Of a stretch of 38,015 bases of DNA, positions 20,351 to 28,519 are shown in pieces. The stretch's first letter is position 1. Each line of letters opens with the position of its first letter. A model generated the notes under the pieces. The model was not told the DNA's origin, searched no databases, and saw nothing but the letters and a program-made list of their open reading frames with translations. The translations under genes and the position numbers were made by a program. The stretch comes from Clostridia bacterium (GTDB lineage: Bacteria > Bacillota > Clostridia > Oscillospirales > CAG-272): the NCBI GenBank assembly GCA_017462485.1, contig JAFTRA010000012.1:1-38015 (forward strand), written 5' to 3'.

Positions 20351-21757
20351 ATGAAAACACTCACCGAAAGCTACGACGAAAATCTTCGCTATATGGAAGA
20401 GCGGCTGGGATACAAAAGAAATTTCGACGTGCTCGAAAAAAAGCTCTCTGCCGCAAGCTCTGAAATAACTTTTTTCTACCTTGACGGCTTTGTTAAAGAC
20501 GGAGAAATGCAAAGGGTTATGCAGTATCTTCTGAATCAAAAGGCTCTCGGTAACGCAGTCGAGACCGAAAAAATCATTCCCTACGTCGAAGTCAGCCGCT
20601 CGAGCGACACCGAAGCGATAATCACCGCAGTCCTTTCTGGGCAAACAGCGTTTTTTGCCGAAACCTTTGGAGCGGAAGCAATACTTTTAGACTTAAGGAC
20701 CTACCCCGTGCGAAGCATTTCCGAGCCGGAAAGCGACAGAGTGATGCAGGGAGCTCGCGACGGATTCGTTGAAACGCTTATCGTCAACACGGCACTATTG
20801 CGTCGAAGAATAAGAGACCCGAGACTCACTATGAGGCACTTTGACGTTGGCGGGCTTTCGCACACCGACGTCGTGGTTTGCTATATGGACGGTATAGCCA
20901 AAAGTGATTACGTTGATGCCGTGATAAAAAAGATAAAGGAAGCTAAACCGAAAACTCTCACTCTCGGTACTCAAAGCCTTGCCGAATCTCTTATCAAGCG
21001 CCGCTGGTTTAACCCGTTTCCTAAGGTAAGAACGACCGAGCGTCCCGACACGGCTGCCGCGCAGGTCCTTGAGGGGAGCGTCTTGGTATTTTGCGACACG
21101 TCCCCCGAGGTAATGATACTTCCAACCTCTATTTTTGATTTTTCGGAGGAAGCGGACGATTATGCCTTTCCGCCGTTTACGGGTTCTTATTTAAGGCTCG
21201 TGAGAATAGCTATACTTTTGCTTTCGGTCGTGATAACTCCTCTTTGGTATCTTGCGGTGGAAAACGCGGCAACGCTTCCCGAGACTCTGCGCTTTATAGT
21301 TCCTGACGAGCCGGGTGCTCTGCCTATTATTCTGCAGCTCTTTATGGCGGAGCTTGCGCTCGACGGCTTGAAGCTTGCTTCAATGAACACTCCCGATATG
21401 CTCTCCAATTCCCTCTCGGTAGTAGGAGCTCTTATACTCGGGGATTTTGCCGTCAGCATAGGCTGGTTTTGCGAAGACGTAATATTCTATATGGCTTGCG
21501 TGGCAATAGCAAATTTTGCCCAGCAAAATCAAGAATTAAGCTACGCTTTCAAGTTTATTCGCGTAATTATTCTAACTTTAGTTTACTTTTTAAGGCTTCC
21601 GGGACTTATTCTCGGACTTTTGCTATTTGCAATTCTCGTTATTACAAACGTAACGGTTACCGGCAAACGAAACTATCTTTATCCCCTCGTTCCCTTCGAT
21701 GCCAAGGCTATGCTTCATCACCTTTTCAGATTCAAAAAGAAGGATTTTACCGAATAA
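20351..21757 (+). CDS. spoVAF: Spore membrane protein, SpoVAF / GerA family
   Basis: A 468-residue protein of the GerA/SpoVAF family, placed in the inner membrane of the developing spore. It starts with the SpoVAF-type segment YMEERLGYKRNFDV and FYLDGFVKDGEM. The N-terminal ~250 residues form the soluble domain (VLEGSVLVFCDTSPEVMILP), followed by several membrane helices (about residues 280-440). In Bacillus, SpoVAF supports dipicolinic acid release and germination and is made under sigma-G. Here it stands alone without spoVAA-AE in view. A weak AAAGG site precedes the ATG. A plain GerA A-subunit is the alternative; the N-terminal segment favours SpoVAF. Confidence 0.8.
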   Translation: MKTLTESYDENLRYMEERLGYKRNFDVLEKKLSAASSEITFFYLDGFVKDGEMQRVMQYLLNQKALGNAVETEKIIPYVEVSRSSDTEAIITAVLSGQTAFFAETFGAEAILLDLRTYPVRSISEPESDRVMQGARDGFVETLIVNTALLRRRIRDPRLTMRHFDVGGLSHTDVVVCYMDGIAKSDYVDAVIKKIKEAKPKTLTLGTQSLAESLIKRRWFNPFPKVRTTERPDTAAAQVLEGSVLVFCDTSPEVMILPTSIFDFSEEADDYAFPPFTGSYLRLVRIAILLLSVVITPLWYLAVENAATLPETLRFIVPDEPGALPIILQLFMAELALDGLKLASMNTPDMLSNSLSVVGALILGDFAVSIGWFCEDVIFYMACVAIANFAQQNQELSYAFKFIRVIILTLVYFLRLPGLILGLLLFAILVITNVTVTGKRNYLYPLVPFDAKAMLHHLFRFKKKDFTE

Positions 21758-21810
21758 ACAAAAAATCCCTTAGCGCCAGCCGAAAGCATCAACTGACCGT
21801 TAAGGGATTT
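21757..21810 (-). terminator. Terminator between spoVAF and the beta-helix gene
   Basis: A perfect 10-bp stem (AAATCCCTTA 21763-21772 with TAAGGGATTT 21801-21810). On the minus strand it runs straight into TTTTTTG, a strong terminator for the pfkA unit; it may also slow spoVAF transcripts. Confidence 0.75.
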
Positions 21811-21881
21811 ATTAAGTCTTGTTTAACGTAACGCTTACAAGCGTATGCCGCCGTAAATTTCGCTCGCGCGAAGCATAAACG

Positions 21882-23042
21882 TTAGTTTTTAAGCTGTTCA
21901 AATGATTGTTTCATTACGTTGCGCTCGATAAGCTCACCTATCGTCGCTTCGTTAAACCATACGGGAGCTTCAACGCCCTCATCATTCGTCTGATATACGT
22001 TTTCAACTATGAGACGCTCAATAGTAGCATCCTTATCAAGCTTGATGAGATGACCGCAGGTTACGGTGGATTTTTCGTGTCTTACAACGTCGCGTATAAC
22101 GGCGCTTCCTACGTGAATGCCCTTCTCAAACCATACGATAGGTCCGCGATAGCATTCTTTCTCCCAATAGGTGAAGCAATCGTCACCGAGAGGAGTGCAG
22201 CTCTTTGACGCGTGGATACGCTCGATAGTGATGTCGTCAAACCAGGTCTCCTCGCCCGGAGTCATGTCGTGTTGAGAAACGAGAACGGCATTGTGACGGT
22301 AATCTCCGTAAACTCCATCTACCACGATTCTTCTCATGAAGCAATTACCCGCAGAGAGAAGTCTTACACCCGAATATCCGTTTTTCGCTGTAACGTTATG
22401 GATATAAAGATTCTCGATATCTCCGCGCGATATCTCCGCGTGACATTCATCTATGGTTGTAACTCCAACCATGTCGTCGTTTGTTGTACCGCAAAGGTTT
22501 TCAATAACGCCGTCTCTCGCGGGGCCGTTAATATGAACACCGTCGGTGGTTCCGAAGTGCCAGTTATAGTCGAAGAAGATATCTCTTACAACGAAGCCTC
22601 TTACGTCGCCTATCTGAATGCCGTAGCTGACGGGGTTCTTAACGGTAAGGCCGGTAAGAATTATGCGGTCGATATGAGCAAATCTTACAAGCTTTCCCTT
22701 GAAGAGCTTCGGACTGTAAGGTTCGTCAAGACGGTGAACAGCCTCGTATTCTCCGTCAAGTCCCATATCGTCGCAGCTTCCGTCCCATATTCCACCGACA
22801 ATCTCAATATTTTCATCACGTCCGCCCCCCGCAAAATGCTCGTTCTCTATAAGAGCACACCTTGAGTAAGGCGCAGCCTTAAGAGTAGCGCCGGGAGCGA
22901 GTATAAATCTGGTATTCGAATGAATGATAAGCGTTTTTGAAACCATATAGGTACCCGGCTTATCAACCGTAACAATTCCCCTTTTGTCAAGCAGCTCCTG
23001 AAGCGCTTTAGTATCATCACAAACACCGTCTCCGTATAACAC
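21882..23042 (-). CDS. Right-handed beta-helix protein, GH28/pectate-lyase-like
   Basis: A 386-residue protein that opens with the YGDGVCDDTKALQELLDK motif of the pectate-lyase/polygalacturonase superfamily. It then has repeated strand motifs typical of a right-handed parallel beta-helix (IIHSNTRFILAPGATL, IENLYIHNVTAKNGYSGVRL). TTDGVHINGP and TNDDMVGVTT correspond in position to the catalytic Asp motifs of GH28. No signal peptide, so it would act on an imported oligosaccharide. The start is GTG at 23042 with AAGGAGG 9 bp upstream; the upstream TTG lies before this site. It follows pfkA by 26 bp and is surely co-transcribed. Exact substrate unknown; a lyase or an epimerase remains possible. 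Confidence 0.78.
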   Translation of the reverse strand: MLYGDGVCDDTKALQELLDKRGIVTVDKPGTYMVSKTLIIHSNTRFILAPGATLKAAPYSRCALIENEHFAGGGRDENIEIVGGIWDGSCDDMGLDGEYEAVHRLDEPYSPKLFKGKLVRFAHIDRIILTGLTVKNPVSYGIQIGDVRGFVVRDIFFDYNWHFGTTDGVHINGPARDGVIENLCGTTNDDMVGVTTIDECHAEISRGDIENLYIHNVTAKNGYSGVRLLSAGNCFMRRIVVDGVYGDYRHNAVLVSQHDMTPGEETWFDDITIERIHASKSCTPLGDDCFTYWEKECYRGPIVWFEKGIHVGSAVIRDVVRHEKSTVTCGHLIKLDKDATIERLIVENVYQTNDEGVEAPVWFNEATIGELIERNVMKQSFEQLKN

Positions 23043-23068
23043 AGTCCGTATCCTCCTTATGTTGAAAA

Positions 23069-24133
23069 TCAAAGGTTAATCTTCATCTGAATATCGTAGA
23101 GCTTCTGCATAGCGACCCTGCGCTCTGCGCACTCGCGTCTCATTCCCTCGATAACCTCGGGAGAATACTCGTCAAGCTCGCCCTCAAGGAGCTTGCCCTT
23201 ATACATTCTGTCAAGCTTAAGAGCGTAAGTGATATCGCCCTCAACTATTTCACCGTTTCTTTCGCAAATAACGATATTCGACTTGCCCGCAAGAAGCATA
23301 TCAACCGCGTAAGAGCCCATTTGAGTCGCAAGAAGTCTATCCTTCAAAGTGGGGGTTCCTCCCCTTACAATGTGGGCAAATCTTGCGAATTTGGTCTCAA
23401 CTCCCGTCTTGGACTCGATTTTAGTCGCAAGAGTGGGGGCGTAATCCGCTCCGAGACCCTCGGAAATTATTACAATAAAGTTGCGTTTTCCAAGTTTTCT
23501 CGATGTTGCGATTTTTTCAAAAAGACGCTCCTCGTCAAATTCGAACTCCGGGATAGCTACGGCAGTAGCGCCCGAAGCGATAGCGGTATTGAGAGCTATG
23601 TCTCCCGCATCTCTTCCCATAACCTCAACAACGTTGCATCTTGCGTGAGACTCGCAGGTATCGCGAAGCTTATCTACAAGCTCGATAACCGTATTCATAG
23701 CGGTATAGTAGCCTATGGTATTATCGGTCGAGGATACGTCGTTATCTATCGTGCCGGGAATTCCTACGCAGGGTACACCGCGAAGAGTAAGCTCGGTAGC
23801 GCCTCTGAAGGTACCGTCTCCCCCAATAACAACGAGACCGTCTATTCCAAGCTCACGGCAGGTTGCGATAGCCTTTTGCTTTCCCTCCTCGGTAAGCATT
23901 TCGGGGCATCTGTCTGTATAAAGGAACGTGCCGCCCTTGTTTATTATATTTGAAACGTCGCGGATAGCGAGAGGCTTCACCTCTTTATCTATGAGTCCCG
24001 AATATCCACGCATAATTCCTACGACCTCGACGCCGTTCGCAATAGCGCTTCTTACAACCGCTCTTATAGCGGCATTCATTCCGGGAGCATCACCACCGGA
24101 GGTTAATACGCCAATTTTTTTGATTTTTTTCAT
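23069..24133 (-). CDS. pfkA: ATP-dependent 6-phosphofructokinase
   Basis: A 354-residue glycolytic kinase making fructose 1,6-bisphosphate. LTSGGDAPGMNAAIR binds ATP. GGDGT (104-108, Gly rather than Asp at the fourth place) marks the ATP-using rather than pyrophosphate-using type. PGTIDNDV holds the catalytic Asp130. EVMGRDAGDIAL and FARFAHIVRGGTPT complete the family pattern. It is about 30 residues longer than the E. coli enzyme owing to a basic C-terminal tail. ATG at 24133 was chosen, with AGGTG upstream; a GTG three codons earlier overlaps that site. First gene of a two-gene unit, from the promoter at 24170-24198. Confidence 0.95.
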   Translation of the reverse strand: MKKIKKIGVLTSGGDAPGMNAAIRAVVRSAIANGVEVVGIMRGYSGLIDKEVKPLAIRDVSNIINKGGTFLYTDRCPEMLTEEGKQKAIATCRELGIDGLVVIGGDGTFRGATELTLRGVPCVGIPGTIDNDVSSTDNTIGYYTAMNTVIELVDKLRDTCESHARCNVVEVMGRDAGDIALNTAIASGATAVAIPEFEFDEERLFEKIATSRKLGKRNFIVIISEGLGADYAPTLATKIESKTGVETKFARFAHIVRGGTPTLKDRLLATQMGSYAVDMLLAGKSNIVICERNGEIVEGDITYALKLDRMYKGKLLEGELDEYSPEVIEGMRRECAERRVAMQKLYDIQMKINL

Positions 24134-24169
24134 TTTGTTCACCTGTCTTTTGTTTTTTACAGCTATTTT

Positions 24170-24198
24170 ATTTTACATCATTATTTTGCTTTTTTCAA
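24170..24198 (-). promoter_or_regulatory. Promoter of pfkA
   Basis: On the minus strand, TTGAAA (24198-24193), 17 bp, TAAAAT (24175-24170). A 10-bp dyad TTTTTTGTGT 24264-24273 / ACACAAAAAA 24279-24288 lies between this promoter and the divergent one at 24303 and is a candidate shared operator. Confidence 0.65.
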
Positions 24199-24302
24199 TC
24201 CCTTTTGTAATTTTTTATATATTTTTCGCCTTTCGTTTATATACTATTACCTAAAACATGAATTTTTTTGTGTGACCGACACAAAAAATTAAGCCAGAAT
24301 GA

Positions 24303-24331
24303 TTGACAAAAAAAAAATTTAATGATATAAT
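24303..24331 (+). promoter_or_regulatory. Consensus sigma-A promoter
   Basis: Perfect TTGACA (24303-24308), exactly 17 bp (A-rich), perfect TATAAT (24326-24331). It drives the MGS-like gene and should be strong. Confidence 0.9.
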
Positions 24332-24358
24332 TCTGCTATATTGGTCTCTTGGTATCAA

Positions 24359-24404
24359 AAGAGTAGGCGCTCTTGGGTTTTAAGCCCCGTACGCTGCCTC
24401 TCTT
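24359..24404 (+). promoter_or_regulatory. Folded 5' leader of MGS-like gene
   Basis: The ~95-nt leader holds a three-tier stem: AAGAG 24359-24363 with CTCTT 24400-24404, GGCGC 24366-24370 with GCTGCC 24393-24398 (one bulge), and GGGTT 24375-24379 with AGCCC 24383-24387. It matches no riboswitch class I recognise. A regulatory role is inferred. Confidence 0.4.
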
Positions 24405-24432
24405 CCATCTTTAAAAGTTAAGGAGGTTCACA

Positions 24433-24867
24433 ATGGATATTGCAATTATCGCAGATAACAACAAAAAAGAGCTGATGATTCAATTTTGCACAGCGTATTG
24501 CGGAATTCTCAGCAGACACCATTTATGCGCAACCCACACCACCGGCAAGTTCATCTCCGAAGCAACCGGTCTCGATATTGAAACTTTCCTTATGGGAAGC
24601 TCCGGAGGTATGGAGCAGATTGCTTCAAAAATATCGTTCAATGAAATTGATATAGTATTCTATTTCCGCAGTACCGACCCCGCTAAAGAGGTTCACGATT
24701 ACGAGAGCACCTTGCTCCGCCTTTGCGACGTCCATAACGTTCCTTTGGCAACGAATATCGCTACCGCCGAAGCGCTCGTTATCGCTCTTGATAACGGAAG
24801 CCTCAATTGGCGAGAGCTTATCAACCCGAGAAGCGCATACAATATGAAAAAAAGAGGAATTATATAA
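24433..24867 (+). CDS. Methylglyoxal-synthase-like protein lacking catalytic residues
   Basis: A 144-residue protein with the MGS-like fold. ATHTTGKFISEATGL (33-47) and LCDVHNVPLATNIATAEALV (97-116) align without gaps to Bacillus MgsA. Key residues do not: the active-site Asp of the GGDQQ motif is Met60 in GSSGGMEQI, the Asp of the RDP motif falls on Ser80, and the HD pair near the N-terminus is Asp8-Asn9. The phosphate-binding Thr/Gly positions survive. It therefore probably does not convert dihydroxyacetone phosphate to methylglyoxal and may instead sense a phosphate ligand. AAGGAGG precedes the ATG. Strong promoter and structured leader; divergent from pfkA. Confidence 0.75.
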   Translation: MDIAIIADNNKKELMIQFCTAYCGILSRHHLCATHTTGKFISEATGLDIETFLMGSSGGMEQIASKISFNEIDIVFYFRSTDPAKEVHDYESTLLRLCDVHNVPLATNIATAEALVIALDNGSLNWRELINPRSAYNMKKRGII

Positions 24868-24880
24868 TTCCAAAGAACAC

Positions 24881-24926
24881 GGCTGCGTTCGTCTTACCGA
24901 CCGATATCGCAGCCTCTTTTAATTTT
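24881..24926 (+). terminator. Terminator of MGS-like gene
   Basis: GGCTGCG 24881-24887 pairs with CGCAGCC 24908-24914, followed by TCTTTTAATTTTTT. The next gene begins 25 bp later, so some read-through into the holA cluster is likely. Confidence 0.75.
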
Positions 24927-24951
24927 TTCTTTAGAAGACGGAGCTTTAAAA

Positions 24952-25383
24952 ATGCTGAAAAAGGTTAAGCTTTTTATAAAATCCCACATAGATAATCTTG
25001 ATTCCGCGGGACTACCCGAGGGAGATACCGAGGTAAGCGAGCTTTCGGTTTTGGGAACGATGAAAATAAACGGTGACGGAATCAGCCTCTCTTACAATGA
25101 GAATACCGAAAGCGGCGAGCTTCATTCATATATACTCGCAGATGAAGGGAGAGTTACCGTTATGAGAAATGGTGCGATAGTATCTACTCTTCGTTTTTCC
25201 GAGGGGGAGGTTTACAATACCGTATATGAGCTTCCGCCATACAAATTCGATATCTCTGTCACCACAAAAAAAATCAGAAACACCCTTACCGAATCGGGCG
25301 GGGCGCTTGATATAATTTACGAGATGAACGTCGGCGGAGCGGCAAAGCGCACGAAAATGAAAATAACCGTAAGCGAGGTATAA
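24952..25383 (+). CDS. DUF1934 family beta-barrel protein
   Basis: A 143-residue cytoplasmic protein of the DUF1934 (YwiB-like, calycin-type beta-barrel) family. Family landmarks are the SVLGTMKI strand, GRVTVMRNGAIVSTLRFSEGE, the YELPPYKFDISVTTKKI segment and LTESGGALDIIYEMNVGG near the end. Function is not known in detail. GGAG lies 8-9 bp before the ATG. First of a four-gene run; holA follows after only 4 bp. Confidence 0.8.
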   Translation: MLKKVKLFIKSHIDNLDSAGLPEGDTEVSELSVLGTMKINGDGISLSYNENTESGELHSYILADEGRVTVMRNGAIVSTLRFSEGEVYNTVYELPPYKFDISVTTKKIRNTLTESGGALDIIYEMNVGGAAKRTKMKITVSEV

Positions 25384-25387
25384 TGCC

Positions 25388-26416
25388 GTGACCGTAAGCG
25401 AACTCAAAAACAAAATAAAATCCGGCGACGTCGGCGGTGCTTACGTTTTTTCGGGCGAAGAGGATTACCTCAAAAAGCATTACCTTTCGGAGTTTGCCTC
25501 CGTTTGCTGCCCCGACGAAGCGTTTGGTCTGTTCAACCGTGTTATTTTCGACGGAGCCGACATAGATATGGCAGAGATTGCCGAAGCGATAAAATCACCG
25601 CCTATGATGTCCGACTTCAAGCTGATAGAGTGGAAATATCCCGACCTTGAGCACATGAAGGAGAGCGACAAAAAGCTGCTAGAGGAAATTGCCTTATCTC
25701 TTAAGGATTATCCTTATATAACGCTTGTTCTTTTTGCGGATATAGACGGCTTCAACCCCGGAACGCAAAAGCGCCCGTCAAAGCTTGCCTCAAGGCTTGC
25801 AAAATCATTTAACGTTATAAATTTCGAAAAGTCAACCGATGCTCAGCTTATAGGCTGGTTAAGGCGCCATTTTGATGCAGAAAAAATTGCCGTTGATAAC
25901 AAAACGCTTTCGGCTCTGATATTCCGTTCGGGACATTCTATGGAGATTCTCTCAAACGAGGTAAAGAAGCTTTCGGCGTATGCAAAAGCTAACACGATCG
26001 GGGCTATAACAGAAAAAGAGGTTGATTTCGTTGCATCAGCAACGCTCGAGTGCGATGCGTTTGCTCTCTCCGGCGCTATAACAGACAAGAACAGAGAAAA
26101 GGCGTTTGTCGCCCTCCGCGATATGATGATGCGGAGAATAGAGCCCAGCGCCGTGCTTGCAACTCTTTCGAGGAGCTTTGGAGAACTGGTTACCGTCGCG
26201 CTTCTTCTCGATGAGGGCATGGACGCAAAGGACATAGAAAACGCTCTCGGCTGGAATCAGTACAAAATAAAAATATGTATAAATTCGGCAAAAAAATGGG
26301 GGCTCGCAAAGCTCTCGCTTGCAACGGCAAGACTCCGCGAGCTCGATGCCGAATCAAAATCCGGCGGTATTTCGGGATATAAAACTCTCGAAATGTTTAT
26401 CTGCCAGTACATCTAA
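25388..26416 (+). CDS. holA: DNA polymerase III, delta subunit
   Basis: A 342-residue clamp-loader subunit that opens the sliding clamp. It has the AAA+-like N-terminal domain (AYVFSGEEDYLKKHYLSE; then SPPMMSDFKLIEW and TLVLFADIDGF) without a Walker A motif, as is normal for delta. A lid and a C-terminal collar domain (RSGHSMEILSNEVKKLSAY, then ALGWNQYKIKICINSAKKWG) follow. Length fits. The start is GTG at 25388 with GAGGT upstream, 4 bp after the preceding gene, so translation is coupled. Confidence 0.92.
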   Translation: MTVSELKNKIKSGDVGGAYVFSGEEDYLKKHYLSEFASVCCPDEAFGLFNRVIFDGADIDMAEIAEAIKSPPMMSDFKLIEWKYPDLEHMKESDKKLLEEIALSLKDYPYITLVLFADIDGFNPGTQKRPSKLASRLAKSFNVINFEKSTDAQLIGWLRRHFDAEKIAVDNKTLSALIFRSGHSMEILSNEVKKLSAYAKANTIGAITEKEVDFVASATLECDAFALSGAITDKNREKAFVALRDMMMRRIEPSAVLATLSRSFGELVTVALLLDEGMDAKDIENALGWNQYKIKICINSAKKWGLAKLSLATARLRELDAESKSGGISGYKTLEMFICQYI

Positions 26417-26446
26417 TTTATCAAAATATCTGCGAGGAACACAAAA

Positions 26447-27145
26447 ATGAGTAACAAAAAGAAAAAGAGGAAAAACTCTAATTACCACAATAACCCTCTG
26501 GCAAAGCAGCCCGAGAGCAAGAAAATTAACAAAAACACCGTAATTTCCATAGTTTGCGTAGCATTGGTGCTCGTAATAGTCGCGCTTTCGATTACGTTCT
26601 GCGCCATAAGCAATAAAAACAAGACTCGTTACGTCAAGATGACCGTCAAGAGCTACGGAGAAATAATCCTCAAGCTTGACGGAAAAACAGCGCCGATAAC
26701 GGTTGAAAACTTTATGAATCTCGTAAACGACGGATTTTACGACGGTCTCACGTTCCACAGAGTTATTAAAAACTTTATGATTCAGGGCGGTGACCCTGAA
26801 GGCACGGGTGGCGGTGGCTCCTCGAAGAAAATCAAGGGTGAATTTTCCGCAAACGGTGTGAAGAACGACATATCCCACAGACGCGGAGTAATTTCTATGG
26901 CGCGTTCGGATGCCTATGATTCGGCATCAAGTCAGTTCTTCATATGTAATGCCGATTCACCGCATCTTGACGGCAATTACGCAGCATTCGGCTACGTTAT
27001 TTTCGGAATGGACGTCGTTGACAACATTACTGCAAAATGTGTAAATTACACCTACAATGACGTTATATACGACAAGACTAAGCAGCCCGTAATCACGTCA
27101 ATAGTTGAAATCACGGAAGAAGAGGCTCTTTCTTACACAGAGTAA
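26447..27145 (+). CDS. Membrane-anchored cyclophilin-type peptidyl-prolyl isomerase
   Basis: A 232-residue protein with a Lys-rich N-terminal tail, a single membrane segment (about 30-53, TVISIVCVALVLVIVALSIT), then a cyclophilin domain outside the membrane. The isomerase signature is FHRVIKNFMIQGGDPEGTGGG, cut here as FHRVIKNF and MIQGGDP, with catalytic Arg and Gln positions; SASSQFFIC and LDGNYAAFGYVI complete it. There is no lipobox, so it is held by an uncleaved signal anchor. It likely helps fold exported proteins. GAGG precedes the ATG; 30 bp after holA. Confidence 0.92.
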   Translation: MSNKKKKRKNSNYHNNPLAKQPESKKINKNTVISIVCVALVLVIVALSITFCAISNKNKTRYVKMTVKSYGEIILKLDGKTAPITVENFMNLVNDGFYDGLTFHRVIKNFMIQGGDPEGTGGGGSSKKIKGEFSANGVKNDISHRRGVISMARSDAYDSASSQFFICNADSPHLDGNYAAFGYVIFGMDVVDNITAKCVNYTYNDVIYDKTKQPVITSIVEITEEEALSYTE

Positions 27146-27219
27146 ACAATCATTTACAAAAACACATTAAAACACTAAAAATCCAAACAATCGTTATCAT
27201 TTTTTAAAAGGTCAGCCTT

Positions 27220-28227
27220 ATGAATACTTTATATATTCCAAAAGGATATGTGCCGAAGCTTGACGTTTACGACACGCAAAAGGCCATATCCTTCATAAAA
27301 AGAACATTTCAAGACAGACTTGCGGCAGCTCTCAGGCTAAAACGAGTATCAGCGCCCCTTTTCGTTACCGAGGCGTCAGGCCTTAACGACAATCTTTCGG
27401 GCAAGGAGCGTCCCGTTACCTTTGACATTCCCGCCGTCGGCGAATCGGCACAGGTAGTTCATTCTCTCGCAAAGTGGAAGCGAATGGCGCTTAAGGAATA
27501 CCGCTTCTACGTCGGGAACGGTCTTTACACGGATATGAACGCAATACGTCGCGACGAGGAGCTTGACAACATTCACTCGATATACGTTGACCAGTGGGAC
27601 TGGGAAAGGGTTATAACGAGAGAAGAAAGAACACGCGAATACCTCGTCGATACCGTTAAGAAAATCGTTAACACCATCTGCGACACGAACGAGCTTTTAA
27701 AGGTCGATTTTCCAACCCTTAACACAAGCCTTTCAAGAGAGCTGAAGGTCATCGACTCTGAAGAGCTTTTGCATCTTTATCCCACGCTTACAGCAAAAGA
27801 GCGTGAATATGAAATAACAAAAAAATACGGTACCGTTCTGATTATCGGAATAGGTGGTAAGCTTTCGAACGGCGAGCCGCACGATTCAAGAGCGCCAGAC
27901 TACGACGACTGGTCGCTGAACGGCGATATTCTCTTCTACAACGAGGTGCTCGACAGAGCCTTTGAGATTTCCTCTATGGGCATAAGAGTTGACGAGGAGA
28001 GCCTTATGCGCCAGCTTGAGCTTTCGGGCTGCGAGGACAGAAAAAATCTCCCATTCCACAAAATGCTTCTTGAGGGCAAGCTGCCGCTTACGATAGGCGG
28101 AGGTATCGGTCAGTCAAGACTCTGTATGCTTATGATGGGCTCAGCTCACATAGGCGAGGTTCAGTCTTCCATTTGGGATAAGGAGACCGTTGAGGGCTGC
28201 CGAAAGGCAGGAATCAGGCTGTTGTAA
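27220..28227 (+). CDS. asnA: Aspartate--ammonia ligase
   Basis: A 335-residue ammonia-dependent asparagine synthetase, related in fold to class II aminoacyl-tRNA synthetases. Highly typical segments are APLFVTEASGLNDNLSG, VHSLAKWKRMALKEY, GLYTDMNAIRRDEELDN, HSIYVDQWDWE and, near the end, LPLTIGGGIGQSRLCML with the motif 3-like Arg. Length equals the family's (about 330). AAAGG precedes the ATG. 74 bp after the cyclophilin gene. No clear terminator was found downstream. Confidence 0.96.
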   Translation: MNTLYIPKGYVPKLDVYDTQKAISFIKRTFQDRLAAALRLKRVSAPLFVTEASGLNDNLSGKERPVTFDIPAVGESAQVVHSLAKWKRMALKEYRFYVGNGLYTDMNAIRRDEELDNIHSIYVDQWDWERVITREERTREYLVDTVKKIVNTICDTNELLKVDFPTLNTSLSRELKVIDSEELLHLYPTLTAKEREYEITKKYGTVLIIGIGGKLSNGEPHDSRAPDYDDWSLNGDILFYNEVLDRAFEISSMGIRVDEESLMRQLELSGCEDRKNLPFHKMLLEGKLPLTIGGGIGQSRLCMLMMGSAHIGEVQSSIWDKETVEGCRKAGIRLL

Positions 28228-28449
28228 TTTAGCCAATACCGACATAAACCGAACACACCTAAAGTGATGAAAATCCACGCTATTTCTCGAAAAGTTTAGC
28301 CAATACCAACGCTTTCCGAAATTCCGTTTTTTTCTTTAAGTAAGCTTCTTTTTTGAGACACAAACGCAGCCTAAAGATTAGTTTTCGGGGTTGAGGAAAA
28401 CAAATTTCCAAATTTTTTACAATTTTTCATAAATTTTTTCGAAAAGCTA
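28228..28449. repeat. AT-rich spacer with a 13-bp direct repeat
   Basis: TTTAGCCAATACC occurs at 28228-28240 and again at 28295-28307, the first copy right at the asnA stop codon. No gene, hairpin terminator or RNA was recognised in the rest. Confidence 0.5.
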
Positions 28450-28478
28450 TTGCAAATTTAGAAAAAATAGTATATAAT
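28450..28478 (+). promoter_or_regulatory. Promoter of HEPN-like gene
   Basis: TTGCAA (28450-28455), 17 bp, perfect TATAAT (28473-28478); about 40 bp upstream of the start codon. Confidence 0.75.
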
Positions 28479-28519
28479 AAGTTACACAGCGCACATTTTA
28501 AGAAAGGTGGGAATGATAA

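Noticed and set aside
24332-24432. T-box or known riboswitch before the MGS-like gene
   Set aside because: The T-box sequence and anti-terminator pattern are absent and there is no terminator before the gene.
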